A DNA stretch of 64,000 nucleotides from Lotus japonicus (GCF_012489685.1 NC_080042.1:29579158-29643157), one strand, 5' to 3'; counted from the stretch's first letter, positions 45,145 to 57,728 are shown. Numbers and translations are program-made. The notes: a model not told the origin generated them from the sequence alone.

Positions 45145-46314
45145 ATGGTGAACACTAACCAATTAGCTGAGATGATGGCCACTATGGCCCAAGCTGTGAC
45201 TACACAAGCGAATGATAATGCGATGAGACGTGCGGCTGAGGAGGCACGTGATCAGCATCAGCGTCAGAGAGAAGTGACACAGGACCAGAACAAGGGCCTG
45301 AATGACTTCAGGAGACAAGATCCACCAAAGTTCTCGGGTGGTACTGACTCGGACAAAGCGGATCTCTGGATTCAGGAGATTGAGAAGATATTCGGTGTAT
45401 TACAAACTGTTGAGGGTGCCAAGGTAGGCATGGCAACTTACCTGCTGCTGGGTGATGCTGAGTACTGGTGGAGAGGCACCAAGGGGATTATGGAAGCCAA
45501 TCATGAGGAGATCAACTGGAACTCCTTTCGAACTGCGGTCTTGGAAAAGTATTTTCCAACAAGTGCTCGGGATGAGCGGGAGGCACAGTTTCTGACTCTC
45601 CGTCAAGGAGGTATGTCTGTACCAGAATTTGCTTCCAAGTTGGAATCTCTAGCGAAGTATTTTTAGTTTTTCAACGATCATGTTGATGAGCGCTACATGT
45701 GCAAGCGCTTTGTTAATGGACTGAGGCTTGATATCGAGGACTCGGTGAGGCCATTAGGAATCATGCGCTTTCAGTCGTTGGTGGAGAAAGCCACAGAAGT
45801 GGAGCTAATGAAGAATAGGAGGTTGAACCGTGCTGGAACTGGAGGGCCGATGAGATCAGGTTCTCAAAATTTTCAAGACAAAGGGAGATTTCGGAGCGGG
45901 AGGCCATATCAGCGTCCTGCTGAAAAAGGGTTTACATCAGGATCTTACAGGCCCATGACGGGTACTGCTGGTGGTTCTGGAGATCGGACTTTGAACAGGG
46001 AGATGACCTGTTTCAGATGTGGGAATCCGGGGCACTATGCTAATGCTTGTCCCGACACGAGGCCCAAATGCTTTAATTGTAACAGAATGGGGCATAATGC
46101 TGGTCAGTGCAGAGCACCCAAGACGGAACCAACTGTGAACACTGCTCGTGGAAAGCGTCTGGCTGCTAAAGCAAGAGTTTACACCATGGACGGTGAGAGA
46201 GCTGAGGGGTTTGTCAGAGGAGAGCGCAAGAACGATGGTAACCTTCTAACCATTCTTTCTCATTCCAGTATAATATGTTCCATTACTCTCGTAGCGCGTG
46301 CAAAACACACCTAA
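45145..46314 (+). pseudogene. Gag of element 3 (one nonsense codon)
   Basis: Highly similar to residues 1 to about 375 of the element 1 polyprotein: capsid region, basic segment and two CCHC knuckles (CFRCGNPGHYANAC, CFNCNRMGHNAGQC). A CAG to TAG change at 45664-45666 is the only interruption; the frame is the same on both sides. Similarity falls away sharply after about 46240, where the protease should begin. It lacks the QAVTAQ duplication of element 1. Confidence 0.92.
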
Positions 46315-47237
46315 CTTACTTATACTGTTTGAGCTTTGACCTTATAGTTATTACGCCTATTAATACCTTATTTGACCGTAGCTCTTATTTTAGCTATAGA
46401 AGTTACACGAGGTTTAGAATAACACGTTAAGCCTAGAAAGTAGTCTTCCACCGATGCGTTTAACAAGAAGCTAGAAGCTAAAGAATGAATCTTAGAGAGA
46501 TTCCGTATGGATAGTATACGTATAATGTCGAGAGTGTGTAGTTCCGTAGCGACATCGTGGAGGATTTAATATCAGGGTAATGGACTTTGATAGGGGGATG
46601 TGTAAGTTGAATTTGGATTGATCGAGGATTTGTTGGGTTTGGGAGGAAAGTTCGTGTTAAGTAATTGATTTCCTTTGGGAAGGAGTGTTCGTATTAAGAA
46701 ATGAATATTCATTTAAGAAATGTTGGAGAGTTAAAGCATATTAGAGGTCCAAACTTAGTGGAGGCTTAGATTTTAGATCAATCGATTTGATCACGAACGC
46801 GTGAGACATGAAGTCTTGTCAAGTTTTGATCGAGAGACTAAGTATTGGAATGATTGGAGGATGGTCAAATTACAGAAAGGGAAGTGTTCGTATCAAGATG
46901 AATACTTGAGGTATAGTTATGATTGGATCTTCTAGAGGATAAATCTCGATTTATGCGAAGTGTTAGGGATTTCAGTAAGCCTAAATTGGTTTGAGTGAGG
47001 AAGGTTTTGAGGACGAAGACGACAATAATGGATTGTTGGGTATTAAGAGGAATGATTAGTTTATGAGTTGTTGATGAATTTATGATTAAGGGAATGAGCC
47101 TTGTCATGCACGAGGTATTAAGACTCAAGTCGAGTTTTAATTTGAACGGTGACTAAGGAGAAGATTGATTTCATGGTGCGAACGACGATAGTTACGAAGT
47201 TGGAAGTGACGTTAATGGACTATTAGATTCCAATGCA
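46315..47237 (+). other. Scrambled remnant between gag and the pol C-terminus
   Basis: The first 150 or so bases still align loosely with the element 1 protease region (for example ACTGTTTGAGCTTTGACCTT against ACTGCTTTGAGCTTCGATCT), with many substitutions and small gaps. The rest (46500-47230) has no frames and only scattered matches. The flanking gag and LTRs are well preserved, so this stretch has evolved differently from its neighbours. Confidence 0.6.
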
Positions 47238-47468
47238 ATGTTTCGTCTAGGGGATTATCAAGTGGTCGAGCCGGACAACATAGGGCTGAAAGATGATATG
47301 TCTGTTGAGACGCCGTCGGTCAACCTTGGGACTAGAAGAGTGAAACAAATCAAAGGGAAAGCAGAGTGCTTTAGTGAAAGTTATTCGGAACAAAGACACG
47401 GACGGTGCTATATGGGAGTTAGAGGAAAAGATCAAGGAACAATATTCAGAACTTTTACTGATCCTTAA
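47238..47468 (+). pseudogene. C-terminal pol remnant of element 3
   Basis: Reads NIGLKDDMSVETPSVNLGTR, matching the [14 protein letters not shown] region of integrase, then shifts frame within the chromodomain-like tail. The TAA stop and the conserved palindrome (47467-47486) follow. Confidence 0.75.
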
Positions 47469-49812
47469 GTTTCGAGGTCGAAACTTTCTTTTTGGAGGGT
47501 AGTAATGTAAGACCCAAGTTTTTAAGCTTAGAATAAGTGGAGGAGATTTCCATTTATGATTAGGCTTGACGTATCGTGAAGGGAAACCTGAACAAGAGTT
47601 TACTAAATGAAATAAATTTATGAAGGAGAAAGTTCAGGAAAAGTCTAAGGATTGTATCCGAATCGATAAAAGGTATAGCACGATCGATTCGCTTAAACCT
47701 AGGACAAGAACCTTAGGAAAAAACTAAGTTCCACCCTTGGAACACTGTAGGAATTCATTCCAAAAATCTTCAGAGAAATGTTAGAACTTCTCTTATTCAT
47801 TGTATGACAATCGTTTTGAGGTGAAACTCTAGAATCTACGAACGTCCGATTCCAATCATCGGAAGTTTGCCGAAACCGAAACCCTGGTATTTCAAAACCC
47901 TAGAATCACCCGACAATGAAGACTTTTTCTATTCGGAGCTTCAAATGAAGATTCTACACGCGTACACCCATTTCTCTTGATGATTTCAATCTTTCTTCAG
48001 AAGGAAGTTTTCTATTCCGACATTCGATGCAAAAAGCAACTTATCGGGTAAAATAGTTTTACCACGACTTTGCATTAGTTACCAAAAATACTAGGAAACC
48101 TCTTTTGAGTTTTGGTTTTATGTCGCCAAAACCTATCTTAGAATTCACGGAGAATGAAGCCGGAAAAATCAGATTCGCGAAACTTTCATTTTACCGCGTT
48201 TTGCCAACCTCTATATATAGCCAAGAAATGAGAAAATATCACAAAACTCACCCATTTGCTCCCAAGAAGGCCGCAAGTGTTCAAGGAGGAGGAGAAGAGA
48301 AGATTTTGTTCATTTCTTGCTTGATCATCGATTAAACAGTTGCTACTTCAAGGTTTCGAGGTATAGTCGCTAATCCTTACCTCTGATCGTCTTTTCCATA
48401 GCTTTTCTCTATGTCTTTCTGTGCTCATAGTTTTGAGGTTTTTGCAAAACTATCCTGAATACTTCATTTTTTATTCTAAACATCTTCCCTACGTTCTCCT
48501 GAGTATGTTTAGCTAATAATACTCCGCCGATTCTCGAAAAACTACCGTCGAGTTTCAATTCTGGTGAAAATACCCATTTTGGGGTAAAGCTTCGTCCTTT
48601 GGGCTGAAAACTATCGCCTTAGCTTAGTGCTAGTAGGATTAGTTGTCATAAACGTCTTTGGTGACGTCCCCATCCAATTTGCTTTTTGAAATTTCAGTTT
48701 TGAATTTCTGAGCTAAAAATATTGACCAAAATACCCCTGCGACAGTTTTCGATCCGATAATTTTTCCGAGTTTAGAATACCCTTAGTTACGGCTAATGAT
48801 AGCATAGGAACCAAGTTTGATCGAAGAAAAATCGACCCTCCTATTTGTGAATAGTGGCCGAGAACTATAGAGGAGGAGGAGGAAAATTCCTTTTTCGAAA
48901 ACTTGTCCTTTCGCGCTAGATTATCGTACCTCGGAGTATGTACTGCTTCGTGTAACCTTAGTGAGTATTGATAGCTTAGTTTCCGATAGATTTTGATGGA
49001 AATTCTGTGGTTTTACTCTAAAGGTGCTTTTGAGGATTTTCCTGAGGAGCAAGGCATTGTTTGTGAAGGAACGTACGAGGAGAACCCTAGAGAATCTTCA
49101 GGTGAGAGCTACTCACTGAATCCTTAGTTAATGCTTAGGGTCGATGCTTTCGACATTGATTTATTGTTTCCGCACTTGTTTGTGTTTGATTGGAAAAATG
49201 TTTTCTGAGGCTTCGGCTGACAATGTAGATGATTCATCTACTGAATGTTTTTGAGATTGACTTACATGGTACATGCTAAGTGGGTAATTTAGGATGTGTG
49301 ATGCATGCCTTATATGCTAAGTGCTACGTGGTTATTGCATAATATGTTGATATATGACATGTTGGTTGATTGTGCTGAGTTGATTATGCCTTTGCAATGA
49401 AATCTGTGTTTCTGAGTAGTGAGAATAGCGGGCAGGTCATGCCGATTTTATTTTGAGATTTTGGGGAAAGTTTGATAGGACGAATGAGATTCGGGCCTTG
49501 TTATGGTTTTCATGGATTGAGACATTCTCTGGAGTCATTTGGGGATTTGGAGATCCCGAGAACTTATAAGAATTGCGATAAGACTAAAAGGATATTATTT
49601 TGTGAAGAAAACTCATAAGACCTTAAACACCCTCTAAATCTTTAAGTAATGATAATAATCTCGAAGGAAGCTTAGGAGTCGAATCTTAGTTTTGGAAAAC
49701 GAGAAGTGTCGTCGGATCCAAGTGTTGAGAGAGTTGAGAAGTTTTGAGTATGTTCATACTCTTGTGCTGTGGAAGCAGTTGTGTCGTTGGGCTATCCGAG
49801 GGATGAGCCGAG

Positions 49813-50290
49813 AAGCTTCACTGAGGCGTGAGACCTTGTGAATGCGTGATACTTCACTAAGGCGTGAGACCTTGTGGAAACTGGAAAGCATGGATCTTCA
49901 CTGAGGCGTGAGACCTCGTGAACAGCATGAAGCTTCAGTGAGGCGTGAGACCTTGTGAATGCGGGATACTCCACTGAGGCGTGAGACCTTGTGGAAAGCA
50001 TGGATCTTCACTGAGGCGTGAGACCTCGTGAACAGCATGAAGCTTCACTGAGGCGTGAGACCTTGTGAAGGCGGGTTACTCCACTGAGGCGTGAGACCTT
50101 GTGGAAAGCATGGATCTTCACTGAGGCGTGAGACCTCGTGAACAGCATGAAACTTCACTGAAGCGTGAGACTTCGTGCAAGTGTGTAAATTCACTGGGGC
50201 GTGAGACCCCGTGAAAGCATAAAACTTCACTGAAGCGTGAGACTTTGTGAATGTGTGAGACTCCACTGAAGCGTGAGACTTCGTGAGAGC
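49813..50290 (+). repeat. Minisatellite in element 3 3' LTR, unit about 33 bp
   Basis: Same array as 43140-43575 but with a different arrangement of units at its start (an additional TTCACTAAGGCGTGAGACC unit and a GGAAACTGGAAAGC junction). Confidence 0.92.
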
Positions 50291-51001
50291 ATTGATGACT
50301 CGAAGAGTTATCGTGAGTGGTTGCACTCATTTTATGATTATTGTATTTTGTCGCAGAATCGACTTTTACCTTAGGGTATTCTTTATAGAGACATTAAGTT
50401 AGCTAAAACACGTGGCGACGTGTCGAGTGAGGTCGGAGGCGTTGTTTGGCTAATCACATTGCATTCATGCACACATAGGAGGTTAATACACGGCGTGATT
50501 ACCGGACCTCGGTGGATTCCAAAATGGTCATAAGACCCGGATTTCCGCGAAAGAGCGTTTGTAGACGACTCTTAGTAGCAGACCGAAATGGCAGACCTTC
50601 GGGTTTACTGCTGATCTGACTACCGTTGTTGTCGGAGTAAGAGGCACGCGGGCGGAAATGGTCCCACCGTTGCTGGTGCTAGGATTGATCCGTTGATGTC
50701 CATCCATTTCCGGAATGCATTTGGTTAACTGGGTTAACCGCCATATCATTTCATGCAACATGCATACTGACTTAGTTGCTGTGTGTGATTGACACTTGTT
50801 AATCCTATTTGATGCATGCTATTTGTTATTATTGTTGTTTATATTCATTGTGGAGTATACAACCCTAGGATGTTATCCCTAGCTATAAGCCTAAGTGGCT
50901 ATTCTATTATCTGTATCTATCGGTGCTATTATTTACATAATTCTTTGGAGTTGACCCTCGCGTCTTCTGTGTGTGCTTTGGCGGACTACGCCCTTTGTCA
51001 G

Positions 51002-51163
51002 ATGTCCATGGCGGACTAGTTCATGATGGTTCACCCTTCGGGGGGGACTAGGGTTGAGATGCTGGAACAGGAGCGCATCGCAGTTGCGAGAGGAGGACGG
51101 ATGGTGTACATTGACTTGGTCGTTCTGGATTTAGATTCGGACGACGATCATGCTAGCATGTAG
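51002..51163 (+). pseudogene. LTR-resident small ORF, deleted form (3' LTR of element 3)
   Basis: Same in-frame deletion and same TAG in place of the Trp codon as 44288-44449, so both defects predate this insertion. The C-terminal DLVVLDLDSDDDHASM is kept. Confidence 0.6.
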
Positions 51164-51650
51164 GTTTTAGTGCTGGTGTGAGCTCCTCGAGATGGGATTA
51201 GTGTAGGAGTAGAGTCTTAGCTCTGAACATCATTTGTTTCTTTGGGGACAGGGTAGTTCCCACCTATAGCTTTTTGTGTGGTTTCTTTACGGGAATCACA
51301 GAGAGTTGGTTGGACTTAGGAGATCTTGTTTCAGGCCGATTGGGCTAACTTATTCTCGTTTTTGAGGTTTGTGTTGCGGACACTTCACCTATACTTTGGC
51401 CTGTACATATTGCCTACGGGCGTTACACTTTTCTTCTTTCCGTCACTGGAGGTTACTCGTGACGAGGTTGGGTACTTACGGCGGGGGCTGTTATATATAT
51501 TGTATATTAGTTCTGTTGTTTTTCGCATTTGGGTTTCATTTAATTTAGTCTTGTCTATATTATTGAAAAAAAAAATATTCACGTTTTTCCGCTTTAAGTT
51601 TATTTTTGGTTACTAAAGTGACGCCACCGAAATCGGGGTGTTACATTCAT

Positions 51651-52179
51651 GCTATACCCAATTATCGCCTTTATAGTTACCCTATTACGGGTAATGTTTG
51701 ACGACATTAAAATATAAGACTACTCATGTAGGAGTCGTAGTGGCTTCAAGTCAAAGGATTACATATACCATTGTCACAATGAGAATCGTTTATGACACTC
51801 ATGTAACGATCCATGTTACGTTCTCATGATGGGTCAATCCAGCACACCATTACTCTTAATGTGTGCCCGCGTGAAGACTTGACATCTCATGTCCATGATC
51901 TATGAGATTTCGATCATTTAATCACTCACGCACTAGTCTTAATATTGCCCAGATATTAATAATGACTAGGGACAACATTTGAGAACAGTATTTTGTAGAA
52001 TCTCACAGTTAAGTCTACTACTCAACGTCTTACAAATTTGTATATACTATTCTATGGACGTTAATATTCTTTATAGAAATAATAAACTAAAATTCCTTTA
52101 TTAATAATAATAAAATGATACAAAATGTGTCCATAACATATTGGATCCAAGTGCATATAATAATGGTCTATCACTAGAA
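51651..52179 (-). other. 3' untranslated part of the copia element, continued
   Basis: Continues from 37409 across the element 3 insertion to the pol stop at 52180. No gene seen. Confidence 0.7.
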
Positions 52180-52644
52180 CTAGAGCCAATCAGGCATAAG
52201 TTTAATGCCTATTGCGCTAGTGTGACTATCATGCTTCTGTTGTGCAAGAGGCTTAGTCAAGGGGTCAGCAACATTATCATCAGTATGCACTTTGCATATT
52301 TTCACATCTCCTCTATTAATTATTTCTCGGATGAGATGAAACCTTCTAAGTATATGTTTGGATCGTTGGTGAGATCTAGGTTCCTTAGCTTGTGCAATGG
52401 CTCCATTGTTGTCACAATAGAGACTCCTTGGACCCACAATGTTAGGAACAACACCAAGTTCCATAATGAACTTCTTGATCCAAATTGCTTCCTTTGATGC
52501 ATTTGAAGCAACAATATACTCAGCCTCTGTGGTAGAATCAGCAACTGTTTCCCCCATCCCCCACTCTGAAGTTGTATATATATATATTCAATCAGCAAAA
52601 CAGAATAAATATCCAATGCGATATAACATTGAAATTATAGTTCC
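52180..52644 (-). pseudogene. Copia pol C-terminus: RNase H
   Basis: Minus strand, 52180-52557 open: ETVADSTTEAEYIVAS, DNNGAIAQAKEP, HILRRFHLIRE and NVADPLTKPL are standard Ty1/copia RNase H motifs near the polyprotein end. Upstream (52558-52644) more RNase H can be read (GYLFCFAD) but with an in-frame stop, and the sequence is then cut by the LTR starting at 52645. Confidence 0.88.
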
Positions 52645-53503
52645 TGTATGACAGATGTTCTACTCGATGCTTAAGCAATTGCTTTGACAATTGATTAACA
52701 GTAAACAAAACAAGCATAAAATAAACAAAGTACAACACCAAAGTTGTTAACCCAGTTCGGTGAAACTTCACCTACGTCTGGAGGGTTTTCCCCCAAAGAA
52801 AGGAAATCCACTATCTCAAGATATAGGAACTACAGACACTCATAAACACCACAACACATAGTTCTCTTCCTAATCAACCCAGTGTATTTCTACTTAGTAT
52901 ATCGACCTAAGTATGAGAGCCCCTCTCACTTTCTCTCAACCACTGCCACAGTGATTGGTAAGAACAACAACAATCAGAGTTTAACACTCAAAAACACAGA
53001 ATACAACATTGCCTTATAGAATCAATGAGCAAGGTTTGTTCACAACGAATACAAGGACTAACACAAATAACAACCCTAAAACACTTGATCTGTTTCTCTC
53101 AAAAGCTTTAGTTTTTTTCATGTTTTAGGTCTTCATATATATAAGCTTCAACGGCCACGCTAGGGTTTCCAGAGGCTGAAGCAGTAGTCCAACAAAAACA
53201 AATCAAAACGCAATCTTCCATAATGATGATTGCGTTTACAAATCAATCAACCATTAACACAATAGAGACATATCCCCAATCAGTGATTGTTTCCACAATT
53301 AAACCAGCCCACATTAAATAACCAATATACAACTACTTAAACCGTAAGTAACCACAATTAAATCTTCACCAGATTTTCAGGGCACACATAAGCACTCCTA
53401 GTAACGTACTAATTTCCTGTGCTACACAAACGCAGATGTCAAAACATCTGCCTCAACATCAGGTTGTTTTTGACAAAATGCAAGACAACCAAGAGTAACA
53501 ACA
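52645..53503 (-). repeat. 3' LTR of a Sirevirus-like copia element, minus strand (859 bp)
   Basis: Minus strand TGTTGTTACTC to ACATCTGTCATACA, containing the GAACTGGGTTAACAACTT word familiar from Sirevirus LTRs. The adjacent CAAAGGGGGAGAT (minus strand, 53504-53516) is the polypurine tract, so this is the 3' LTR. Confidence 0.7.
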
Positions 53504-53953
53504 ATCTCCCCCTTTGTCAAATTTTGTCTAAAACAACTTGAGTAATTGAGAAGTTACACATACATCCCCCTTAGCAGAGGAACTTCCCCTCAAAAGGTGC
53601 AACCCACAACACAGCCAAATATCACATCCTTGACAGCTTCTTGATGTACATATCACAGTAAAGAAACTAACAATAAGCACAGGCTAACTAACAGTAGCAA
53701 CTTGGAGACCAGTACAAAATCAACCATGTCTTCCATTGAAACAAACAGTACACAACTTAGTCTTGAATTCTTGAGTGTTGGCTTCATATAAGTACAGAAC
53801 AATTACTAGTAGTAGCTACTCCCCCTTTTTAACAAAAATTTGGCAAAGGTGTCCAAATGCAGTCAAACAAAAAAACAAACAAATAGTAGTAAGAGGAAAA
53901 AAATGCCTAATTAACTTCTTCAGAACTGGATTCCTCCCCAGTTTCTTCTCCAC
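53504..53953 (-). other. Sirevirus-like 3' untranslated region
   Basis: Lies between the polypurine tract and the end of the env-like frame. No gene or further element recognised. Confidence 0.5.
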
Positions 53954-54573
53954 TCACATCAGATCCTTACTCTTCATCAGTGCTTGCATCTGCAGCAGTA
54001 GCATTAGCAGCACTCCCTGTTGGCTTTCATCCACTTTGAGTTTCCTAGCAGTGCTGTCATTGATAGTCTCTTGAAGAGCCTTGGAAACTGCCTGCAATTC
54101 ATCAATAATAGCCCTTCTTCCATACTTACTCACTGGAGTAGAGGCATTTGTCCTCCTGGATGGGACAACAATGTCTGGGACATGAGGCTCAGAAAACAAA
54201 CGATGGCCCAAGGTAATAGGAGTACCCTTGGGCATAGCCTCCTCATCATTCCTGACTATCTTGGGATGCTGTTGCAGAATGATCTCTGTGATAAGAGATG
54301 TAAAAGAGATAGGCAGCTTCACAGCACATGTTTCTGCATACTTAAAAGTCTGTTAAAAAATAAAAGTACCAAAATCAACTGGAATCATAGTATCAATCTT
54401 GTAAATTAACCTGGCAAGAGTGGCAGAGATAGCAGAGGTATGTTGGGTATGGACCCAATTCACAGCACCAATCCTGTTAAGGATTGCATATTTCACACTG
54501 AGATTCCCAGTGGACAACAATTTGTTCTTTGGCCATTTTTGAACCTCCCCAGCCGTGAGTTCCTTGGTAATCA
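53954..54573 (-). pseudogene. Env-like ORF of a Sirevirus-type element (truncated, one stop)
   Basis: A minus-strand frame directly before the 3' LTR, the position of the env-like gene in Sireviruses. Readable words include VNWVHTQHTSAISATLARLI, VDFGTF, AVKLPISFTSLITEIILQQH and EPHVPDIV. These fit the plant env-like/putative plant transposon protein family as I know it. One in-frame TAA (54353-54355) interrupts it where a Glu codon would be expected; the frame is otherwise the same on both sides. The 5' part is lost at the junction with the LTR at 54574. A coiled-coil-like stretch (ELQAVSKALQETI) lies near the C-terminus. No clear membrane segment is visible in what remains. Confidence 0.6.
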
Positions 54574-57295
54574 TGTGGGTAAATCCGCAAGTGTACGAAT
54601 CCACCCGGTTTTAATTATCAAACCACAGGGATTGTGAGTGAATGAATTCGGTTCAAGCCTTGAGTATGAAGGTTTGTTTTATTAAGATAAAGTTATGTCG
54701 ATGTAGCAAAGATAAAATATTATAAAAACAGAGATGGAAATGCTTTGGGTTCTTGTCCAACTAGTCAATTTAAGCACATCATTCTATGCACATGAACTCA
54801 TGAATCTTTCTTTGATGTTATAGCCTAAGCAACTACCTATCGATGCCGCGCATAGATAATTCTTTCAAACCAAAAGATAAGCCCAATTCCTTGTCTACTT
54901 AAACATTTGTTTGAAGCATAAATATTATAAAGTTCAAGCCAACAAACCCCAACCCTTCCTCTATTCCTAGTAGCAAGCATAGAAGGTGTAAGATCTGGAT
55001 TTACAGAGCAAGTTAACTTCCGACTCACGCGTAGGATCAGTGTAAGCAAGACAGGAGTTGATGTTTGGGAAAGATTAATGAAGACGAAAGTTCAGGAATT
55101 GCTTGAGTAATGTTGCGTAGTTGTTTTAGGAATTAGTGCGAGTCGTCTGCACACTTGCCTTATGGCGAGAGTGTCCAGAATAGGCTAATTTTGCTTTTAA
55201 AGCAACGTTTAAGTGAGATTTCAAATCCTTGGGAAAATAAAAAGTTCTCTTTATTTTTCCTTCGACCAGTGTTTCATTTCGGAACCTTGGACTGTACGAA
55301 CGATAGTATTCACTTTTCGGAAGTCCGACGACGCTAATTTCTTTGCTTCGAAACCCTAAATTCAATCACTAGATGAAGACTTTTTCTATTCGGAGCTTTT
55401 AATGAAGTTTCCATCCGCGTTGCCAGATTTTTTTCGATGTTTCCAATCTTTCTCCAGAACAAAGTTTTGTCGTCCGACATTCACAGCAAAAAGTAGTTTT
55501 TCGGGACAGATTAACTTACACCGCTTTTGGGATTTTAGAGATCGTTTTTCCCAAATGTTAGAGATTTGTTTTGAGTTCTGGAATTCTGTCGCCAGAATCT
55601 CTCTTAGAATTCATCGATGAATGTGCTGCAAAAATCGGAATCGCGAAATTTTCATTTTCCCGCGATTTCACCTTCTTATAAATAGTAAAAAAATCAAAAT
55701 ATCTCCATTTTCTACTCTTGGGGCCGCGAGTTCAAGGAGAGGAGAGGAGAGAAAAAATTTCGCCGAAACTTGACCGATCTTCGCGCAGTTCATCCCTACT
55801 TCAAGGTATCGAGGTAACTAGCTTGATTCTTACCTCTGATCACTGTTTCTACTGCATTTCTTTAGCTGTTTCTGTGCTCAAAGTTTCGAGTTTTTCGTAA
55901 AACTGTCCGTTTTTCCTGATTTCTCTGTTGGGGTATCTTCTCTACGTGCCCAAGAGCCTAGAACCTTCGTCGTTATTCGCCGATTTCGATCGAGTTGTCC
56001 AAGATCTGAAAACTGTATAAAAACCCCTTTTGGCGCACATTTCAAAACTTTAATGTCGAAAAGTCGCAATCCGACTTCGTGCCTTTAGGATTAGTTGTTA
56101 CGAATGTCGTTAGGATCATTGCTGTCAAATTTGTTTTCCGAAGTGTTAACTTTGAGGTTTTGAGCTTTTATTTTGGACCAAAACGCCCCTGAATAGCCGT
56201 ATTTCGATCCGATAGTCCGAAAATTTTTCCGACAGTTTCTTTGCCTTAGTTTTACCCTAAAACTACCTTGTAAACAGATTAGATCGAAGAAAAAGAGCCG
56301 GAGCTCTTTTCTCTTTATGGCCGAGAGCTATTTCAAGGGGGGGGAGAGTTTTTCGTTTTCGAAAACTTGTCTTTTCGTACCCGATTGTTGTATTCTGAAG
56401 CTTTAATGCTTTGTCTATCGTTAATTGGCTGTATTGTGATCGAGCTAATCGATTTTGTTTGGATTTCTGCTTTGTTTTCTCCGAGGTTCAGTTGAAGGGA
56501 CTTTGGATATTTCAGAGCAATCGTGTGAAGGGAATTTAAACCACGAGACTGGAGCAGCTCGAGGTTAGGGCAACTTACTATTAGCTATGACTGCATGATA
56601 GGCGTCGATAAATTTGACTTATGCTTTACTTTGATATTGATTATGATGATGAATTAATGTTATGATATTTTCCATAACTTATGATGTTGAGATGTTATTG
56701 AATTGTGCGTATTGACGCGACTTCGGAGCGAAGAATCACTGAACTGATTCTTTTTGATTTTTTTCGGGTTGGATGAACAACCCTAGGCAAGTCCAAACTC
56801 AAGGTTTGAGACTTAGCTATCGTTTATATACTTAGACTTTCCCTGGGAATTTCTTTTGGTGGGTTTTTGGAAAATTTAGAATGAATAGAATTTTGAAAAC
56901 TAGAGACTTTGGGAAACTTAGACTTCGAGAAATAAACTCATAACTTGACTAATTCGATTCGAAACATTTTCATTAATGAATGAACCATAGGGAAACTAAA
57001 GGGGAAAATGATTGCGAAAGACGGGGAAAAGTCGTCAAGTCTTGAAGTTACTGGGAATTGGGGAAAGCCACTGAGGTGAGCTACGGTGATGATTGAAAGT
57101 CACCGAGTACTTTAGTACTCTTGTTGTTGGGGTTGTGTTGTATTGACCGACACTAACTCTGGGTTTTGATATTGGGTTTTGTTGTTGGAGTTGTGTTGTA
57201 TTGACCGACACTAAACTCTTGGGTTTTGAAATTGGGTTTTAAGCTAAACGCTTGTGTTGTGAGGACGATTCGATGTTTGGCTAACCATATTGCAT

Positions 57296-57475
57296 CAGGC
57301 ATCATTCGGTGAAGAACGGGAATGCTTCATCGATGGTGAAGAACGAGAATGCTTCACCAATGCATCATTCGATGAAGAACGAGAATGCTTCATCAAGGAT
57401 GAAGAACGGGAATGCTTCATCAATAGTGAAGAACGGGAATGCTTCACCAATAGTGAAGAACGGAAATGCTTCACA
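57296..57475 (+). repeat. Minisatellite in family B solo LTR
   Basis: Six or so units built on GTGAAGAACGGGAATGCTTC (variants GATGAAGAACGAGAATGCTT), about 27-30 bp each. Confidence 0.88.
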
Positions 57476-57728
57476 ACTATCCAGATCATATTGAATTGCA
57501 TTTCACGCATACATTCATCCTGACTGGAATTGTGTGCTGTTTGCATTACTGAATTATTGTTAGAGCCGATAACATGCTAGGAATGTATATATATAATTCT
57601 ACAAACATATATATATATATATATCCCCAAATCACATGTTGTTTGTATATCTACTCTATTCCGTGAGTTGACCCTAGCGCCTTGGCTTTGGTTTCATGTT
57701 TGTGTTTGGGCGGTCGGCCTGCTGCCAG

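Larger units (their letters stand above)
37410..51645 (+). mobile_element. Element 3: complete pol-less chromovirus derivative with TSD
   Basis: Two nearly identical family-A LTRs (37410-44932 with a nested insertion, and 47506-51645) flank a 2573-bp interior holding a primer-binding site, gag, about 920 bases of scrambled sequence and a pol C-terminal remnant. The duplication TTCAT is exact at 37405-37409 and 51646-51650. Near-identical LTRs imply recent insertion. Since pol is missing, it must have moved with enzymes supplied by another element, presumably an element-1-like copy. Confidence 0.95.
47506..51645 (+). repeat. 3' LTR of element 3 (4140 bp)
   Basis: Preceded by the GGAGGGTAGTAA polypurine stretch; TGTAAGACCC to GGTGTTACA. 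It matches the 5' LTR at all but scattered positions and carries two or so extra minisatellite units. Confidence 0.95.
36569..52644 (-). mobile_element. Ty1/copia element, 3' part, minus strand, interrupted by element 3
   Basis: A 455-bp LTR (36569-37023), polypurine tract, 3' untranslated part (37024-37409 and 51651-52179) and RNase H end (52180-52644) are in minus-strand order. Removing element 3 and one TTCAT rejoins the untranslated part. The element is cut at 52644 by a Sirevirus-like LTR, so the rest of pol, gag and the 5' LTR are not present. Confidence 0.85.
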
